From an uncultured Opitutia bacterium (GTDB taxonomy: Bacteria; Verrucomicrobiota; Verrucomicrobiia; Opitutales; Opitutaceae), in the NCBI GenBank assembly GCA_903840415.1, contig CAIMFY010000094.1, positions 1 to 64,000 on the forward strand: a DNA stretch of 64,000 bases. Reading direction: 5' to 3'. Of the stretch, positions 18,684 through 29,000 are shown in pieces. The notes below the pieces were generated by a model, which was not told the DNA's origin, did no database searches, and worked only from the letters and a program-made list of their open reading frames with translations. Numbering within the stretch: position 1 is the stretch's first letter; the number at the start of each line of letters is the position of its first letter. The position numbers were made by a program, and so were the translations under genes.

Positions 18684-20425
18684 AGCTCGTGCTGGCCATC
18701 GTGCGGAAGGATTTCTGGCGGCTGCGGTGGATGCTGGCGGTTTGGCTGGCGGTGGCGGCGCTGCGGCTGGGTGTGGGTTTTTCGATTATCTTCGGGGTCG
18801 GCACTGACGGGCAGGCGCTGGCGCGGTGGCTTCAAGACATAGCGAATGGGCTCATGGTGCTGGGATTGGTGTTCACGTGGATGCTGACGGCGCTACTCGT
18901 GCAGGAGGATTTGCTCGTCGGATCGACTCAGTTTTGGGTGACGCGGCCGATTTCCGGCGCGCGACTGTTGGGCGCGAAAGTCGCCGGCTGGCTGCTTTTG
19001 CTTTGGCTGCCGGCGGTGGTGCTGACGCTGCCATGGTGGCTCACCTGCGGATTCGGGCCATGGGAAATTGCGCTGGCGGCGCTCGAGTTACTCTTGTGGC
19101 AAGCAGCGGCCTCGCTGCCGGCGGTGCTCGTGGCCGTCGTGACAAACAACTTGAGCCGGTTCGTCGTGTGGTCGTTTGCAGCCATTTTTGCGGCGGCGCT
19201 GCTCCCCGGCGTGTTGATGAAATTATCCGATGATCGGATTATTTACAATTTCTCCGATTCGCCATCATTGGCGGTCATATATTGGACGACGGCGGGATTT
19301 TTCACGGCGTGGGTGGTGGTGCGGCAATATCTCCGACGGGACATGCCGCAGCCTCGCGCGATCGGATGGGCGGTGGGTGGCCTGCTGCTGGCGCTGATGG
19401 TCGGAAGAGTGGTCGGAGGCTTGCAGGGCTGGGCGAGGTATGCCGGGGCGCAATGGAGCGACTGGCACGCGGAGCGGGCGAGCGGGGTGTCGCTGGTGTT
19501 GCAGGATTATTATTTCGAGGGTGGGAAAAAATCTTTGGACGTCGTGCGGTTGCACTCAGTGCTGGAGTTGCGCGGATTGCCGGATGATTTGGCTCTGGAT
19601 ACCGGCGATGGCGGCAAACAGACTTGGCGTTGGCCGGGTTTGCCGGACGTGACGCGGGGCGTGAGTCACGCCGCTAGGTGGTGGGCAAATATCGGCGACG
19701 ACGAGCGCGGCGTGCGCTCCGCGCTCGGTCGCATCGCCCGGCCAAAACCGGATGAGGAAACGGTTCGCTACGAGGCCCAGCGTCGCGCTGAACGCTTCGC
19801 GAAAGCACCACAAATTTTTCGGCGCGCAAAACAAGTGGCGGTGGGCGTCGAAATTTCCGAGGAACTGCTGGGGCCGACGTTCACGCGCATCAAGCAAACG
19901 CCGCCGGCTTACGAGGCGTCGGTGAGACTTCGTCTGATGCGGCCGGAACTGTGGGCGGAGGTGCCGCTGCAAGCCGGCGGCTGGCACTCGCACGCGGCGC
20001 ATGGGTTTCGAGTGGGCGCGCTGTCAAAGATCGATCCCGATGGGCCGGCCGATGCAAAGCACTATCCGAATCGAACCTGCTACGCTCCGTTCGTGGCGAC
20101 GCTGGCGGAGTTTTTCTGGGACACCCAACCGATGCGCTCGTGGTCCGCTTTCGATTGGAACAGTGCAGGATTATTTATCGTAAATCGAGTCGGTGGAGAC
20201 ATGTGGCGGCAACATGTGCGGAGCGGGCCCGCACTCACGATCAGTTCGGTGAGCATTCAGCGCTCGACGATGCAAGTGTGGCAACCGACGATGCGGCGTG
20301 GCGACGCGTGGGTGCCGCGCGATCCGAACTGGCTCGCGGGGACGACTGTGGCGATGGTCGGGTTTCGCGAGGAGGCGCGGTTTACGGCGGTGGTGAAGGC
20401 GGAGCGCTACGAGCCGGCGAAATGA
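18680..20425 (+). CDS. ABC transporter permease with large C-terminal soluble domain (2)
   Basis: The protein has 581 residues from the ATG at 18680, overlapping the previous stop, with GGAGGAAAAG just upstream. The frame is open further 5' but inside the previous gene. N-terminal spans include LAVWLAVAALRLGVGFSI and GLMVLGLVFTWMLTALLV, and the loop FWVTRPISGARLLGAKV matches the partner permease. After roughly residue 265 a soluble domain extends to the end. It is a paralog of the first permease with low overall identity. The pairing suggests two half-channels for one ATPase dimer. Confidence 0.83.
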   Translation: MKLVLAIVRKDFWRLRWMLAVWLAVAALRLGVGFSIIFGVGTDGQALARWLQDIANGLMVLGLVFTWMLTALLVQEDLLVGSTQFWVTRPISGARLLGAKVAGWLLLLWLPAVVLTLPWWLTCGFGPWEIALAALELLLWQAAASLPAVLVAVVTNNLSRFVVWSFAAIFAAALLPGVLMKLSDDRIIYNFSDSPSLAVIYWTTAGFFTAWVVVRQYLRRDMPQPRAIGWAVGGLLLALMVGRVVGGLQGWARYAGAQWSDWHAERASGVSLVLQDYYFEGGKKSLDVVRLHSVLELRGLPDDLALDTGDGGKQTWRWPGLPDVTRGVSHAARWWANIGDDERGVRSALGRIARPKPDEETVRYEAQRRAERFAKAPQIFRRAKQVAVGVEISEELLGPTFTRIKQTPPAYEASVRLRLMRPELWAEVPLQAGGWHSHAAHGFRVGALSKIDPDGPADAKHYPNRTCYAPFVATLAEFFWDTQPMRSWSAFDWNSAGLFIVNRVGGDMWRQHVRSGPALTISSVSIQRSTMQVWQPTMRRGDAWVPRDPNWLAGTTVAMVGFREEARFTAVVKAERYEPAK

Positions 20426-20472
20426 TCGAACGCAGACGTGACGGGCGGCCGAAAATCTGAAAGGACTCCGAT

Positions 20473-21246
20473 ATGAACAAACTGATCGTCGGATGGCTCG
20501 CGTTGACGATGGCGCTGGGAGCGGGAGCTCTATTTCTCCAACATGAAGCGAAGGCAGAATTACAGGCGGAGATAGCGGCGTTGCGCGCAGACGTGCTGCG
20601 GCTGAGCGAGCGACAGAAGGACGCGGCGGGGGCATCGCGTCCCCAGGTGACGGTGGCCGTGGAGGAAGTGAACGCGGCGAATGACCAACGGACGGAATTG
20701 GCGAAGCTGCGCGAGGAACTGGTGGCGTTGAAGAAGAGCACGCAGGAAATCGCGCGCGTCGCGCAGGCGGCGCAGTCGGGAGCAAAAGGCGAGAGCACGA
20801 TTCCCGTGGCGCTTACGCCCGTGGGGTCGTTGAAAAACGCCGGGCGCGCGACAGTGAAGGCGGCGTTGGAAACGGTGTTCGCGGCGGCGACTGGTGGCGA
20901 TGTGGACACACTGGCCAGCTCGATCATGCTCACGCCGCAGGCGGAGGCCAAGGCGGCTGCGTGGTTTGCCGGGCTGTCCGATGAGGCGCGAACCCAATAC
21001 GGCTCGCCCGAAAAAGTTGTCGCCCTGATGCTGGCGAAAGATGCGGCGGGCGTCACGGGCATCCAGGTGCTCGGCCAGCGCGACCTGAGCGCCGACACGA
21101 TCGGTGTGCGGGTGCGGATCGGGGACGAACAGGGAAATACGAAAGAGCAGGGGCTGGCCTTTCAACAAACCCCGGACGGACTGAAAGCGTTGATCCCCGA
21201 CAATGTGTTGGAGCGTTACGCGAAGCAGCTGCGCGGAGGAAAATGA
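20473..21246 (+). CDS. signal-anchored coiled-coil protein of unknown function
   Basis: The protein has 257 residues. The N-terminal hydrophobic segment LIVGWLALTMALGAGALFLQ is followed by a coiled coil (AELQAEIAALRADVLRLSER, and again near LAKLREELVALKKS). The C-terminal half, from about residue 115, is a compact domain (GRATVKAALETVFAAATGGD ... GLKALIPDNVLERYAKQL) that I do not recognise. It starts 47 bases after the second permease in the same direction, so it is probably the last gene of the GntR/ABC operon and an accessory protein on the outer face of the membrane. Confidence 0.7.
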   Translation: MNKLIVGWLALTMALGAGALFLQHEAKAELQAEIAALRADVLRLSERQKDAAGASRPQVTVAVEEVNAANDQRTELAKLREELVALKKSTQEIARVAQAAQSGAKGESTIPVALTPVGSLKNAGRATVKAALETVFAAATGGDVDTLASSIMLTPQAEAKAAAWFAGLSDEARTQYGSPEKVVALMLAKDAAGVTGIQVLGQRDLSADTIGVRVRIGDEQGNTKEQGLAFQQTPDGLKALIPDNVLERYAKQLRGGK

Positions 21247-21262
21247 GCGCCGCGTCTTTCGA

Positions 21263-24200
21263 TCAGGGGACTTCGTAAACTTCGATGAGGGCGACGCCGG
21301 TAGTGTTGTTTGCGCCGCTGACGAGCGCGCTATAACTGCCCGGCGGCACGGTGACGAGCAGGGCGGCGTCGGGCGACGCCGCGGCAAACGGAAACGCGCC
21401 GACTTTCGCGGCGGCGGCGGCGACTTCGGCCGGGTTGGCATTCGTACTCCAGCCCGCGTTGCCGGCGACGGCGGCGCCGGTGCCGTCGACCAGGGTGAGC
21501 ACAGGATGGGCGAGCGTGCCGCTGACGCCAAAAGCGGCGAGCGCCGGGCCGGCGGCGCGGACGAGAAGTTTTTTCGCCGACGATCCGCTCACCACGACGC
21601 CCGAGATGGCGATTTGCACACCGGTGCCGACGAACACGCGCGAGGAGAGATTAACGAGTCGCGGGCTGTCGTGGATGCCCTCGTAAACTTCGACGAGCGC
21701 GAGGCCGGTGCTGGTGCCCGCGCCGGTGAGTTGGACGGTGTAGTTGCCGGGTGCGAGCTGGCGCGAGATGATCGCGTCGAGACTGCCCACGGTCAGCGGA
21801 AAGGTGGCGGGCCAGTTCAACGAGGTGTAACTTTCCGCGGTGCCGATCCAGTTGTCGTTGGTGTCGATGGGCGCACCGGTGGAGTCGAAGAGCGTGAGGA
21901 TCGGATCGGGGAGGAAATCGGTGAGGCCGAATTGGGCGAGCCCGGGGCCGACGCCGCGGACGAGCACCCATTTCGGAGTGTCGCCCGCGATCACGAAGCC
22001 GGCGATGAGCGTGCGATCGCCGGCGCCGGCCAACCCGCGGGTCGAGATGTCGATGAGGCGCGAGGCCGGATCGAGCGAGACGGTGACGGCGGCGGTTTGC
22101 GTGCCGAGCGGATTGGTCAGCACGAGAGTGTAGGTGCCGGCGGTCGCAGAAGTGACAGCGGGGATTTCCAGCGCCCCGGCCTGTATGGCGGCAATGTAGG
22201 GAGTGGTGCTGGCGTTCGACGGCGTGATGACGCCGCTACTGTAGGGTGCGCCGTTGAAAAACCATTGGTAGGCGAGTGGCCCGGAGCCGACAGTGGAAAA
22301 CGTGATCTCCGCGCCGCGGCCGGGGCCGACAGCGAGATCGGCGGGCGGGCGGGTGATGGCCGGCGCGGCGGCGGGCACATGCACGAGTTGCACGGGATAA
22401 GTCAGGCTACCGGCGGCGTTGGTGACGGTGACGGAAATTGCGGCGTCGAGGCGAAGGTTGCTGAACGTCACGGTGTCGCTCGTCGGGAGATAGGGCGATT
22501 GATAGGTGCGGTCGGCGAAATAGCCGCTCCACGAATAGGTGAACGCGCCGGTGCCGGCGACGGCGGTGGAGAGTGTAGCATCGCCACCGCTCGTGACGGT
22601 GAGAGTGGGAGGCGTTGAATCATCGAGGGCAATAGGCGGATTGATCGGCACGGCGTTGGTTCCGACGAGGCGCAGGAAGGTGTTGGAGTCTTTGGAAATC
22701 AAGGTGCGACTGTCGGGCTGAACGACGATGGCCTTCAGCGCCGAGAAAACGCCCGAATAGTTTCCACTCCCGCGGAGCGTGAGATCGAGGGTGCCGTCGG
22801 GCTGCAGGCGCAGGACGGTGAGGAACGGGGAGAAATTATTGAAAGTGATGACCACGACGATGCGGCCCAAGGCATCGAGACCGGCGTGCATTCCGCCGCC
22901 GTATTTTGGGATGTAGCCGGTCTGGGTCAGAAACGTGGGATCGTTGGAGCCGTCGAGGTTCAGCCGTTGGATCATCCAAGTGCCGGAGCCGAAGTTGCCC
23001 GAGACGTATTGGGAGCCGAGCAGTGTCCGACCGTCGGGCAACACCGACAGGAATTGCATTTGATTGGAGGTGGACAGCACCGGCGTGAACGTGGGATCGA
23101 GCGAGCCGTCGGAGCGGAGTCGGGCGACCACGGCGGTGTCGGTGCTCGGCGGATAGAATCCCAATCCATTCGTAAATGCCGGCGAAGCGGCGACGACGAT
23201 GCGGCCGTCAGGTGTGAGTGCAATTCTTTGGATACCGAGCGACACGGTCGGGTCGTTCAAGAGCAGGGCGAGATCGGCGCCGGTGAAGGTGGCGTCGAGC
23301 GAGCCGTCGGGGTTGAGCCGGAGCGGGCGCGAGGTGTTGTTGGCGACGAGAATTTTTCCGTCGGGCTGGACAACGAGCTGCGCAATCGTCTGGCCCGGCA
23401 GGGTGGCGGGCGGAGCGAAGGTGGCGTCGGGCGCGCCGCTGGCGGCGAAGCGCGCGAGAAAAAGGACGGTGCCACCCGCGGTGCCGCCGGCGAGAATTTT
23501 CCTGTCGGTTTGGACGGCGAGAGCGTTAAGCGTGAGGCCGGTGAGAGGCTGGCTGGTGAAAGTCGGATCGAGGGCGCCGCCGGGCAGGAGGCGGGAGAGG
23601 GCGGTGGCGTTGGCGAGGAGAATTTTTCCGTCGGGTTGGAGCGCGAGTGCGGTCGGGCTGCCCTGACCAGACGGAGTGAACGTGGGATCGACGATGTCGG
23701 TGGGCGCGGGGAAATTGGCGAGCACGGTCAGCGTGGCGGCGGGGCTAGTGACGGAGCCGAGCGCGTTGGTCACGGTGACGACGTAGGGGCCGGCGTGAGC
23801 GGAGGAGACGGAGCGGAGTGGCAGCGTGTCGCCGGTCGCGCCGGGAATGGGCCGGCCAGCGAAGCTCCACTGATAGGAAAGAGGCGCTGTGCCGGTGGCG
23901 GTGACGGTGAGGAGCACGTGATTGCCCGCCGCCTCGGTGAGATTGGTAGGGGACGCGACGATGGTCGGCGCGCTCTTTGCGGTGGAGGCGCGCAGGATGG
24001 TGCCGCCGAAACCGACCGCGACGAGCATTGGGCCGTTGGCGGCGAGGGCGGTGAGAGTGTGGGTGTTGCCGGTGGGGTGGATAGTCCACGTGCCGGCATC
24101 GGGCGAGGTGAGGATCGAACCGTCGTCGGCGGCGGCGACGAAGGTGTTGTTGAAAAACGTGACGGCGCGCAGCGCTGCGGGAGCGAGGGTGCCGCGCCAG

Positions 24201-24874
24201 GTGGTCGCATCGGGCGAGGTCAGCACGAGGCCGCCCGCGCCGACGGCGACGAAGCGGTGCCGGGCATAGGTGACGCCTTCGAGATCGGCGGCGGTCGCGA
24301 CGGAGTGAGCGGCGAAATAATTGGCGTCGGCCGTCGTCACGATATGGCCGCGCTGGCCTGCGCCGACAAAACTGCCGGACGCGAAACAAAACCCGCGCAG
24401 CCAGCCGGTGAGCGCGCTGGTCCAGCCAAACGCGCTCGGTGGGACGGCGGTCCAATTCAGCCCGTCCGCCGAGGTAACAGCGCTGCCGTTTTCCCCGACC
24501 GCCAGCCAGCGGTCGCGACCAAACGCGACGGCGTTGAGGCGTTCGCCGGTGCCGCTCGGGCGCTGCGTCCAGACGAGACCGTCGGGAGAGGTGAGGAGCA
24601 GACCTTGATCGCCAACGACGACAAACTGATGGTTCGCGAAAGTGGCGCCGACGAGCCAGCTTGTGGTGCCACTGGCGCGAGGTGTCCAAACCGCACCGTC
24701 GGGCGAGGTGACGAGCGTGCCGTTTTCACCGACGGCGACAAAAAGCCCGGCCCCGCCGGCGACGCTCCAAAGATTTTGCCCGATGGGAGAGGCGGCGGCG
24801 GTCCACACCTCTTGCGCGCGCAAACCGCTGGCGAGCGTCGCCACGGTCAGGAAAAACACGCCGAAAAATTTCAT
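21263..24874 (-). CDS. very large secreted protein: propeller repeats, Ig-like domains, delta-60 repeats, EVYEVP tail
   Basis: The protein has 1203 residues from the ATG at 24874, with the signal peptide MKFFGVFFLTVATLASGLRA. Residues to about 310 are repeated units with TSPDG..W motifs (VAVGENGTLVTSPDGAVW and variants), like sialidase/Ycf48-type propellers. An Ig-like domain follows (PLSYQWSFAGRPIPGATGD), then a run of delta-60 type repeats (LALQPDGKILLANATA, LVVQPDGKILVANNTS, LDPTFTPV). Two more Ig-like segments and two copies of the shared C-terminal unit (WVLVRGVGPGLAQFG, LLVRAAGPALAAFG) close the protein at ALIEVYEVP. I see no catalytic site. A binding or structural role at the cell surface seems likely. 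It is 80 bases downstream of the subtilisin gene. Confidence 0.82.
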   Translation of the reverse strand: MKFFGVFFLTVATLASGLRAQEVWTAAASPIGQNLWSVAGGAGLFVAVGENGTLVTSPDGAVWTPRASGTTSWLVGATFANHQFVVVGDQGLLLTSPDGLVWTQRPSGTGERLNAVAFGRDRWLAVGENGSAVTSADGLNWTAVPPSAFGWTSALTGWLRGFCFASGSFVGAGQRGHIVTTADANYFAAHSVATAADLEGVTYARHRFVAVGAGGLVLTSPDATTWRGTLAPAALRAVTFFNNTFVAAADDGSILTSPDAGTWTIHPTGNTHTLTALAANGPMLVAVGFGGTILRASTAKSAPTIVASPTNLTEAAGNHVLLTVTATGTAPLSYQWSFAGRPIPGATGDTLPLRSVSSAHAGPYVVTVTNALGSVTSPAATLTVLANFPAPTDIVDPTFTPSGQGSPTALALQPDGKILLANATALSRLLPGGALDPTFTSQPLTGLTLNALAVQTDRKILAGGTAGGTVLFLARFAASGAPDATFAPPATLPGQTIAQLVVQPDGKILVANNTSRPLRLNPDGSLDATFTGADLALLLNDPTVSLGIQRIALTPDGRIVVAASPAFTNGLGFYPPSTDTAVVARLRSDGSLDPTFTPVLSTSNQMQFLSVLPDGRTLLGSQYVSGNFGSGTWMIQRLNLDGSNDPTFLTQTGYIPKYGGGMHAGLDALGRIVVVITFNNFSPFLTVLRLQPDGTLDLTLRGSGNYSGVFSALKAIVVQPDSRTLISKDSNTFLRLVGTNAVPINPPIALDDSTPPTLTVTSGGDATLSTAVAGTGAFTYSWSGYFADRTYQSPYLPTSDTVTFSNLRLDAAISVTVTNAAGSLTYPVQLVHVPAAAPAITRPPADLAVGPGRGAEITFSTVGSGPLAYQWFFNGAPYSSGVITPSNASTTPYIAAIQAGALEIPAVTSATAGTYTLVLTNPLGTQTAAVTVSLDPASRLIDISTRGLAGAGDRTLIAGFVIAGDTPKWVLVRGVGPGLAQFGLTDFLPDPILTLFDSTGAPIDTNDNWIGTAESYTSLNWPATFPLTVGSLDAIISRQLAPGNYTVQLTGAGTSTGLALVEVYEGIHDSPRLVNLSSRVFVGTGVQIAISGVVVSGSSAKKLLVRAAGPALAAFGVSGTLAHPVLTLVDGTGAAVAGNAGWSTNANPAEVAAAAAKVGAFPFAAASPDAALLVTVPPGSYSALVSGANNTTGVALIEVYEVP

Positions 24875-24954
24875 ATGGGGAGAGGAGGCGCGACACCAGC
24901 ACGCCCCATCCACCGACCATGACAATCGACGAGGGAAAACCCACCACGGGAAGC

Positions 24955-26020
24955 CTACGGCACCTCGTAAACTTCGATGAGGGCGACACCGCTGGTGCCG
25001 CCGACGCCGCTGACTTGGGCAGTGTAGCCGCCGGGGGCGAGTGTGACGAGAAGGGCGGAGTCGGCGGTCGGCGCGGTGCCGAGGGAGAACGCGCCGGTCT
25101 GCGCAAACGCGGCGAGAAGTGCGGGCGTCGCGCCCCAGCCGGCGTTGGACTGCAGGAGATTGCCGGGGGCGTCGAAGAGCGAGAGCGCCGGGGTGGCGAG
25201 CGTGCCACCGACGCTAAAGGGCGGAACGGCGAGGCCGGGACCGATGCCGCGGATGAGGACGGTCTTGGCGACGTTGCCGGTGATCGTGAAGCCGGCAGTG
25301 AGCGCGCCGCCGGTGGGAACTTGGGCGAGCGTGGAGAGGTTGACGAGTTTCGCGCCGGTGCCGATCGCGGTGTCGTAGATTTCGGCGAGCGCCTGACCGG
25401 CGGTGGCGCCGGTGATTTGGGCGGTGTAGTTGCCGGGCGTGAGAGCTTTCGTGATGACGGCGGCATCGAGGCTTCCCGGCGTAAGCGAAAACGCTCCGGT
25501 CGCCGCCATGGCAGCGGTTATCGCTGAACTCCAGTTGTCGTTGAAGGCAGCGACAAGAGTCTGGGAATTGGGCCCGAGCAGCGTGAGCACGGGATCGGCG
25601 ATGGTATTGACGACGTGGAAGGGTGTGAGGCCGGGGCCGATACCGCGGAGGAGGAGAATTTTAGTACCAGTGCCGCCGAGCACGAAGCCGACGGTGAGGG
25701 TTTGCGCGCCGGGGCCGGCGGTGGTTTGCACAGAGAGATTGGTCAGGAGCGCGGGGACCGCCGCGGCGGTCGTGATGGCGGCGGGCGGGCTGACCGTGGT
25801 GCCACCGCCATTGCTGGTGACGGCGACGGTGTAGCTGCCGGCGGTCGCGGTGGTCGCGCTGGCGACGGAGTAGATCGCTGACGTGGCACCGGCGATGGGT
25901 GCGCCGTTGTCGCTCCATTGATAGGTGAATGGTCCGGTGCCGGTCGCGGCGACGCTGAGCACGAGTCCGCCTCCGAGCCCGACGGTCTGCGACTGCGGCG
26001 CGGTGGTGATGACCGGCGCG
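24955..26020 (-). repeat. dispersed duplication, copy B (Ig-like plus two C-terminal units)
   Basis: This is the 3' end of the subtilisin gene and matches 855-1915 in the same orientation and frame, with 17 mismatches in a 222-base stretch counted by eye. It differs from copy A by a few in-frame indels, for example one extra codon pair in AVPPFSVGG and a changed segment in VGGTSG. Confidence 0.85.
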
Positions 26021-29000
26021 GGCTGTGGGGCGATGGCGCGGCCGAGTCGGCGGGAGTTGAAATGAAACTGCGGCCAGGGGCCGCTGGCCACGCCCACTCC
26101 GAGGTCGAAGGCGTAGAGTTTATGATCGTTGCTGCCGATGTAGAGGCGCGAGCCACTGATGACAGGTGAAGAGCGCACCCAATCGCCGGTCGGGTAAGTG
26201 CGTTTGAGTGTGCCGGTGGGATTGAGGGCGTAGAGTTGGTTGTCGTAGCAGCCGATATAAACGACACCGTTCGCGTCGACGGCGGGCGAACTCGCACGGA
26301 CTTGATCGCCAAGCTGGAACGTCCAGCGAATTGCGCCAGTGGCGGTGTTGACCGCGTAAAACAGAGTGTCGTAGCAACCGAAATAGGCGGTGCTGCCGTC
26401 GGCGCTTAGCGCCGGCGACGAGGTGATCGCACCACCGGTGGTGCAGGTCCAGCGGCGCGTGCCGGTCGGTGTAAGCGAATAAAACGAGCCCGCAGTGGTG
26501 GCGCCGGAACTGGTGCCGAGCGAGCCGAAGTAAAGATTTCCGGAGGCATCGAGCGCGGGCGCGGTGTAGAGTTGGTTGTCGGCTTGGAAACTCCATTTTT
26601 GCGCGCCGTTACTCGGGTTGAGCGCGTAGAGATAGTTGTTGCCGCTCGGAATGTAGATCGTGCCGTCGGGCGCGACGGTGGGAGAGGCGTAGCTGAGGCC
26701 GTTCGTCAGGAAGCGCCATTTCTGCGAGCCGTCGGCGGGATTGAGCGCGTAGAGATAACCGTCGTCGCCTTTGATGTAGATGGTGCCGTCGGCGGCGAGG
26801 GCGGGGGCGTTGGAGATGGACGTCGGACTAGCCGTGGACGGAAGAGTGGATGCCCACTTTTTCGTGCCGTCGGGAGAGAAAGCATAAACTGTCCCGTCAG
26901 TGCCGCCGACGTAGGCGGTGCCGTCGTCGGCAATCGCCGCAGCGGCGGTATCGAAAATTCCGGTGATGGCGGTGCTGGCCCATTTTTTGGAGCCGTCGGA
27001 GTTGAACGCGTAGAAGATGCCGTCGGTGCTACCGACATAAACGCTGCCATCTGGCGCGACTGCGGGCGCCGAGGTGACGGCGCTGGTAGTGAGGCCCTGC
27101 CACAGCGAATCGGTGAGCGACAAGTGAAACGTGCCGAGCAGCACGGCACTGCCGCCACTCGGCGGCTTCGCATCGACGGTGAAATAATACGTCGTGCCCG
27201 CGGTGGCGGTGAACGTGCAGAGCGCCGACGTCTCGGTCGTGATGGTGGTGCCGGGGTTGGCTTCGTTGTAGGCGTTGTCGCTAGCGGCGATGAGCGTGAG
27301 CGCGTTGACGGCGCTGCCGGTGTAAACGGCGAGCAACGGATCGAGGTCGGCGCTGTAGGCTGAGACTTGGAAACGCTGCGTCGTGGGCGCGGTCCACTTA
27401 TACCAAAGCGAGCGGCCGCCGGCGTTATTGAGGATGCGCGGTTCGCCAGTTTCGCGGGTCGCGCCGGCGTTAGTCGCCGTGACAAGTGCGCTCAAACCAG
27501 TCAGCACCTGCGCGCCTGAGAAATTATCGTTGGGCGGGACGATGCTGAGATTGAGTTTGGTGAAACCGGTCGCGCCGGCTTTGCCGTCGACGACGATCTC
27601 GTAGGTTGTGCCGGCTTGCGCGGTGAAACTCACGCGGCTGGTGAGCAGCGGGCCGTCGTTGTCGTTCGATGTGACAGGCGTAAGCGAAGCTAGGGTCGTT
27701 CCGGTGTAAACGGCCAGCAGAGTGTCATAGCCGCTGCCGCTGGTATCGATGTTGACGGTGGCGGTGGTGGGCGCGGTCCATTCCCACCAGAGCGTGGCAC
27801 TCGGAGCGATGCCGGCGTTGGCTGGCTCGCCGTTTTGTGAGGTGGCGCCGATGTTGTTGGAGCGCGTGGTTACGCTGCTGCCGACGAGATGGCCGCGGGT
27901 TTCAAAATCGTCGTTGAACGGCCGGTTGTCGGTCGAGACGAGCGCAGCGGCGAGGTTGAGGCGGCCGCCGGTCTGGCAGTAGCCAGCGTAGGCGGCACGT
28001 GCATCGGTGCTGCGCAAGAGGCGATTGATGAGCTGGCGGTACGTATCGTTGGGAAATTTTTGTTTCATCAACGCGAGCGCACCGGACACCATCGGCGCCG
28101 CCATCGAGGTGCCGCTGAGCGTGGCCGAGCTGGTGCTGTTGGAAAAGTAGGTCGAAAGGATTTGCTCGCCGGGCGCGAAGAGCTCGACGGCGCCGGAGCC
28201 ATAGTTGGAAAATGTGGAGCGATCTTCGAGGCGCGTGGAGCTGCCGACGGCGACGATGTTGTCCAGCGGCAGGCTCGCCGGGTAATGCGCCGAGACGTCC
28301 ATGTTCGAGGCGTCGTTGCCGGCGGCGGCGACGAAGATGATGCCGGCAGCGCGCGCGGCGGAGACGACGGCTTGCTCCGACGACGAAAGCTGCGAGCCGC
28401 CCGATTCGCCGAAACTGCCGTTGATGATCTGCGCACCGTGCTGGATCGCGTAATTGAAACAGGCGACCTCGTCTGAGAGCGAGCCGGTGCCTGCGCTCGT
28501 CAGGAATTTCAGGATCATCAACTGCACTTTCCAGGCGACGCCGGTGACGCCTGCGCCGGCGGCGACATTGTTGCCCACCGCGCCGATGATGCCGGCGACG
28601 TGCGTGCCATGGCCGACATCGTCAGTCGGCACGCCGGTGAGCGTGCCATGCCCGGTGGTGGCGCGCGCGCCGTTCACATCGCCGATCGTCGGGGCGGGGT
28701 TCACCCAGAAATTAGAAACAAGGTCGCCGTGCGTGAGCATTGCGCCGGAGTCGATGATGGCGACGATGACATTCGGTGCGTCGTGGAGCGTGTCCCACGC
28801 GGTGGTTGCGCTGATGTCGGCGCCGACGCGGCCGCCGCTCTGGCCGGTATTTTGATACTGCCATTGCGAGGAGAACTGCGCGTCGTTCGGCACCACGTCG
28901 GCGTGGCGGATGAGATCGCGTTCGACAAATTCGTAGCGACCGGTGGCCTGCAGCCGCGCGACCGCTTGATCGGCGGAATCGGTGGCGGCGAGATCGAGCA

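Noticed and set aside
22886-24922. 678-codon plus-strand frame opposite the propeller/delta-60 protein
   Set aside because: Low-complexity Gly/Glu/Arg antisense shadow; the minus strand has a signal peptide and clear repeats.
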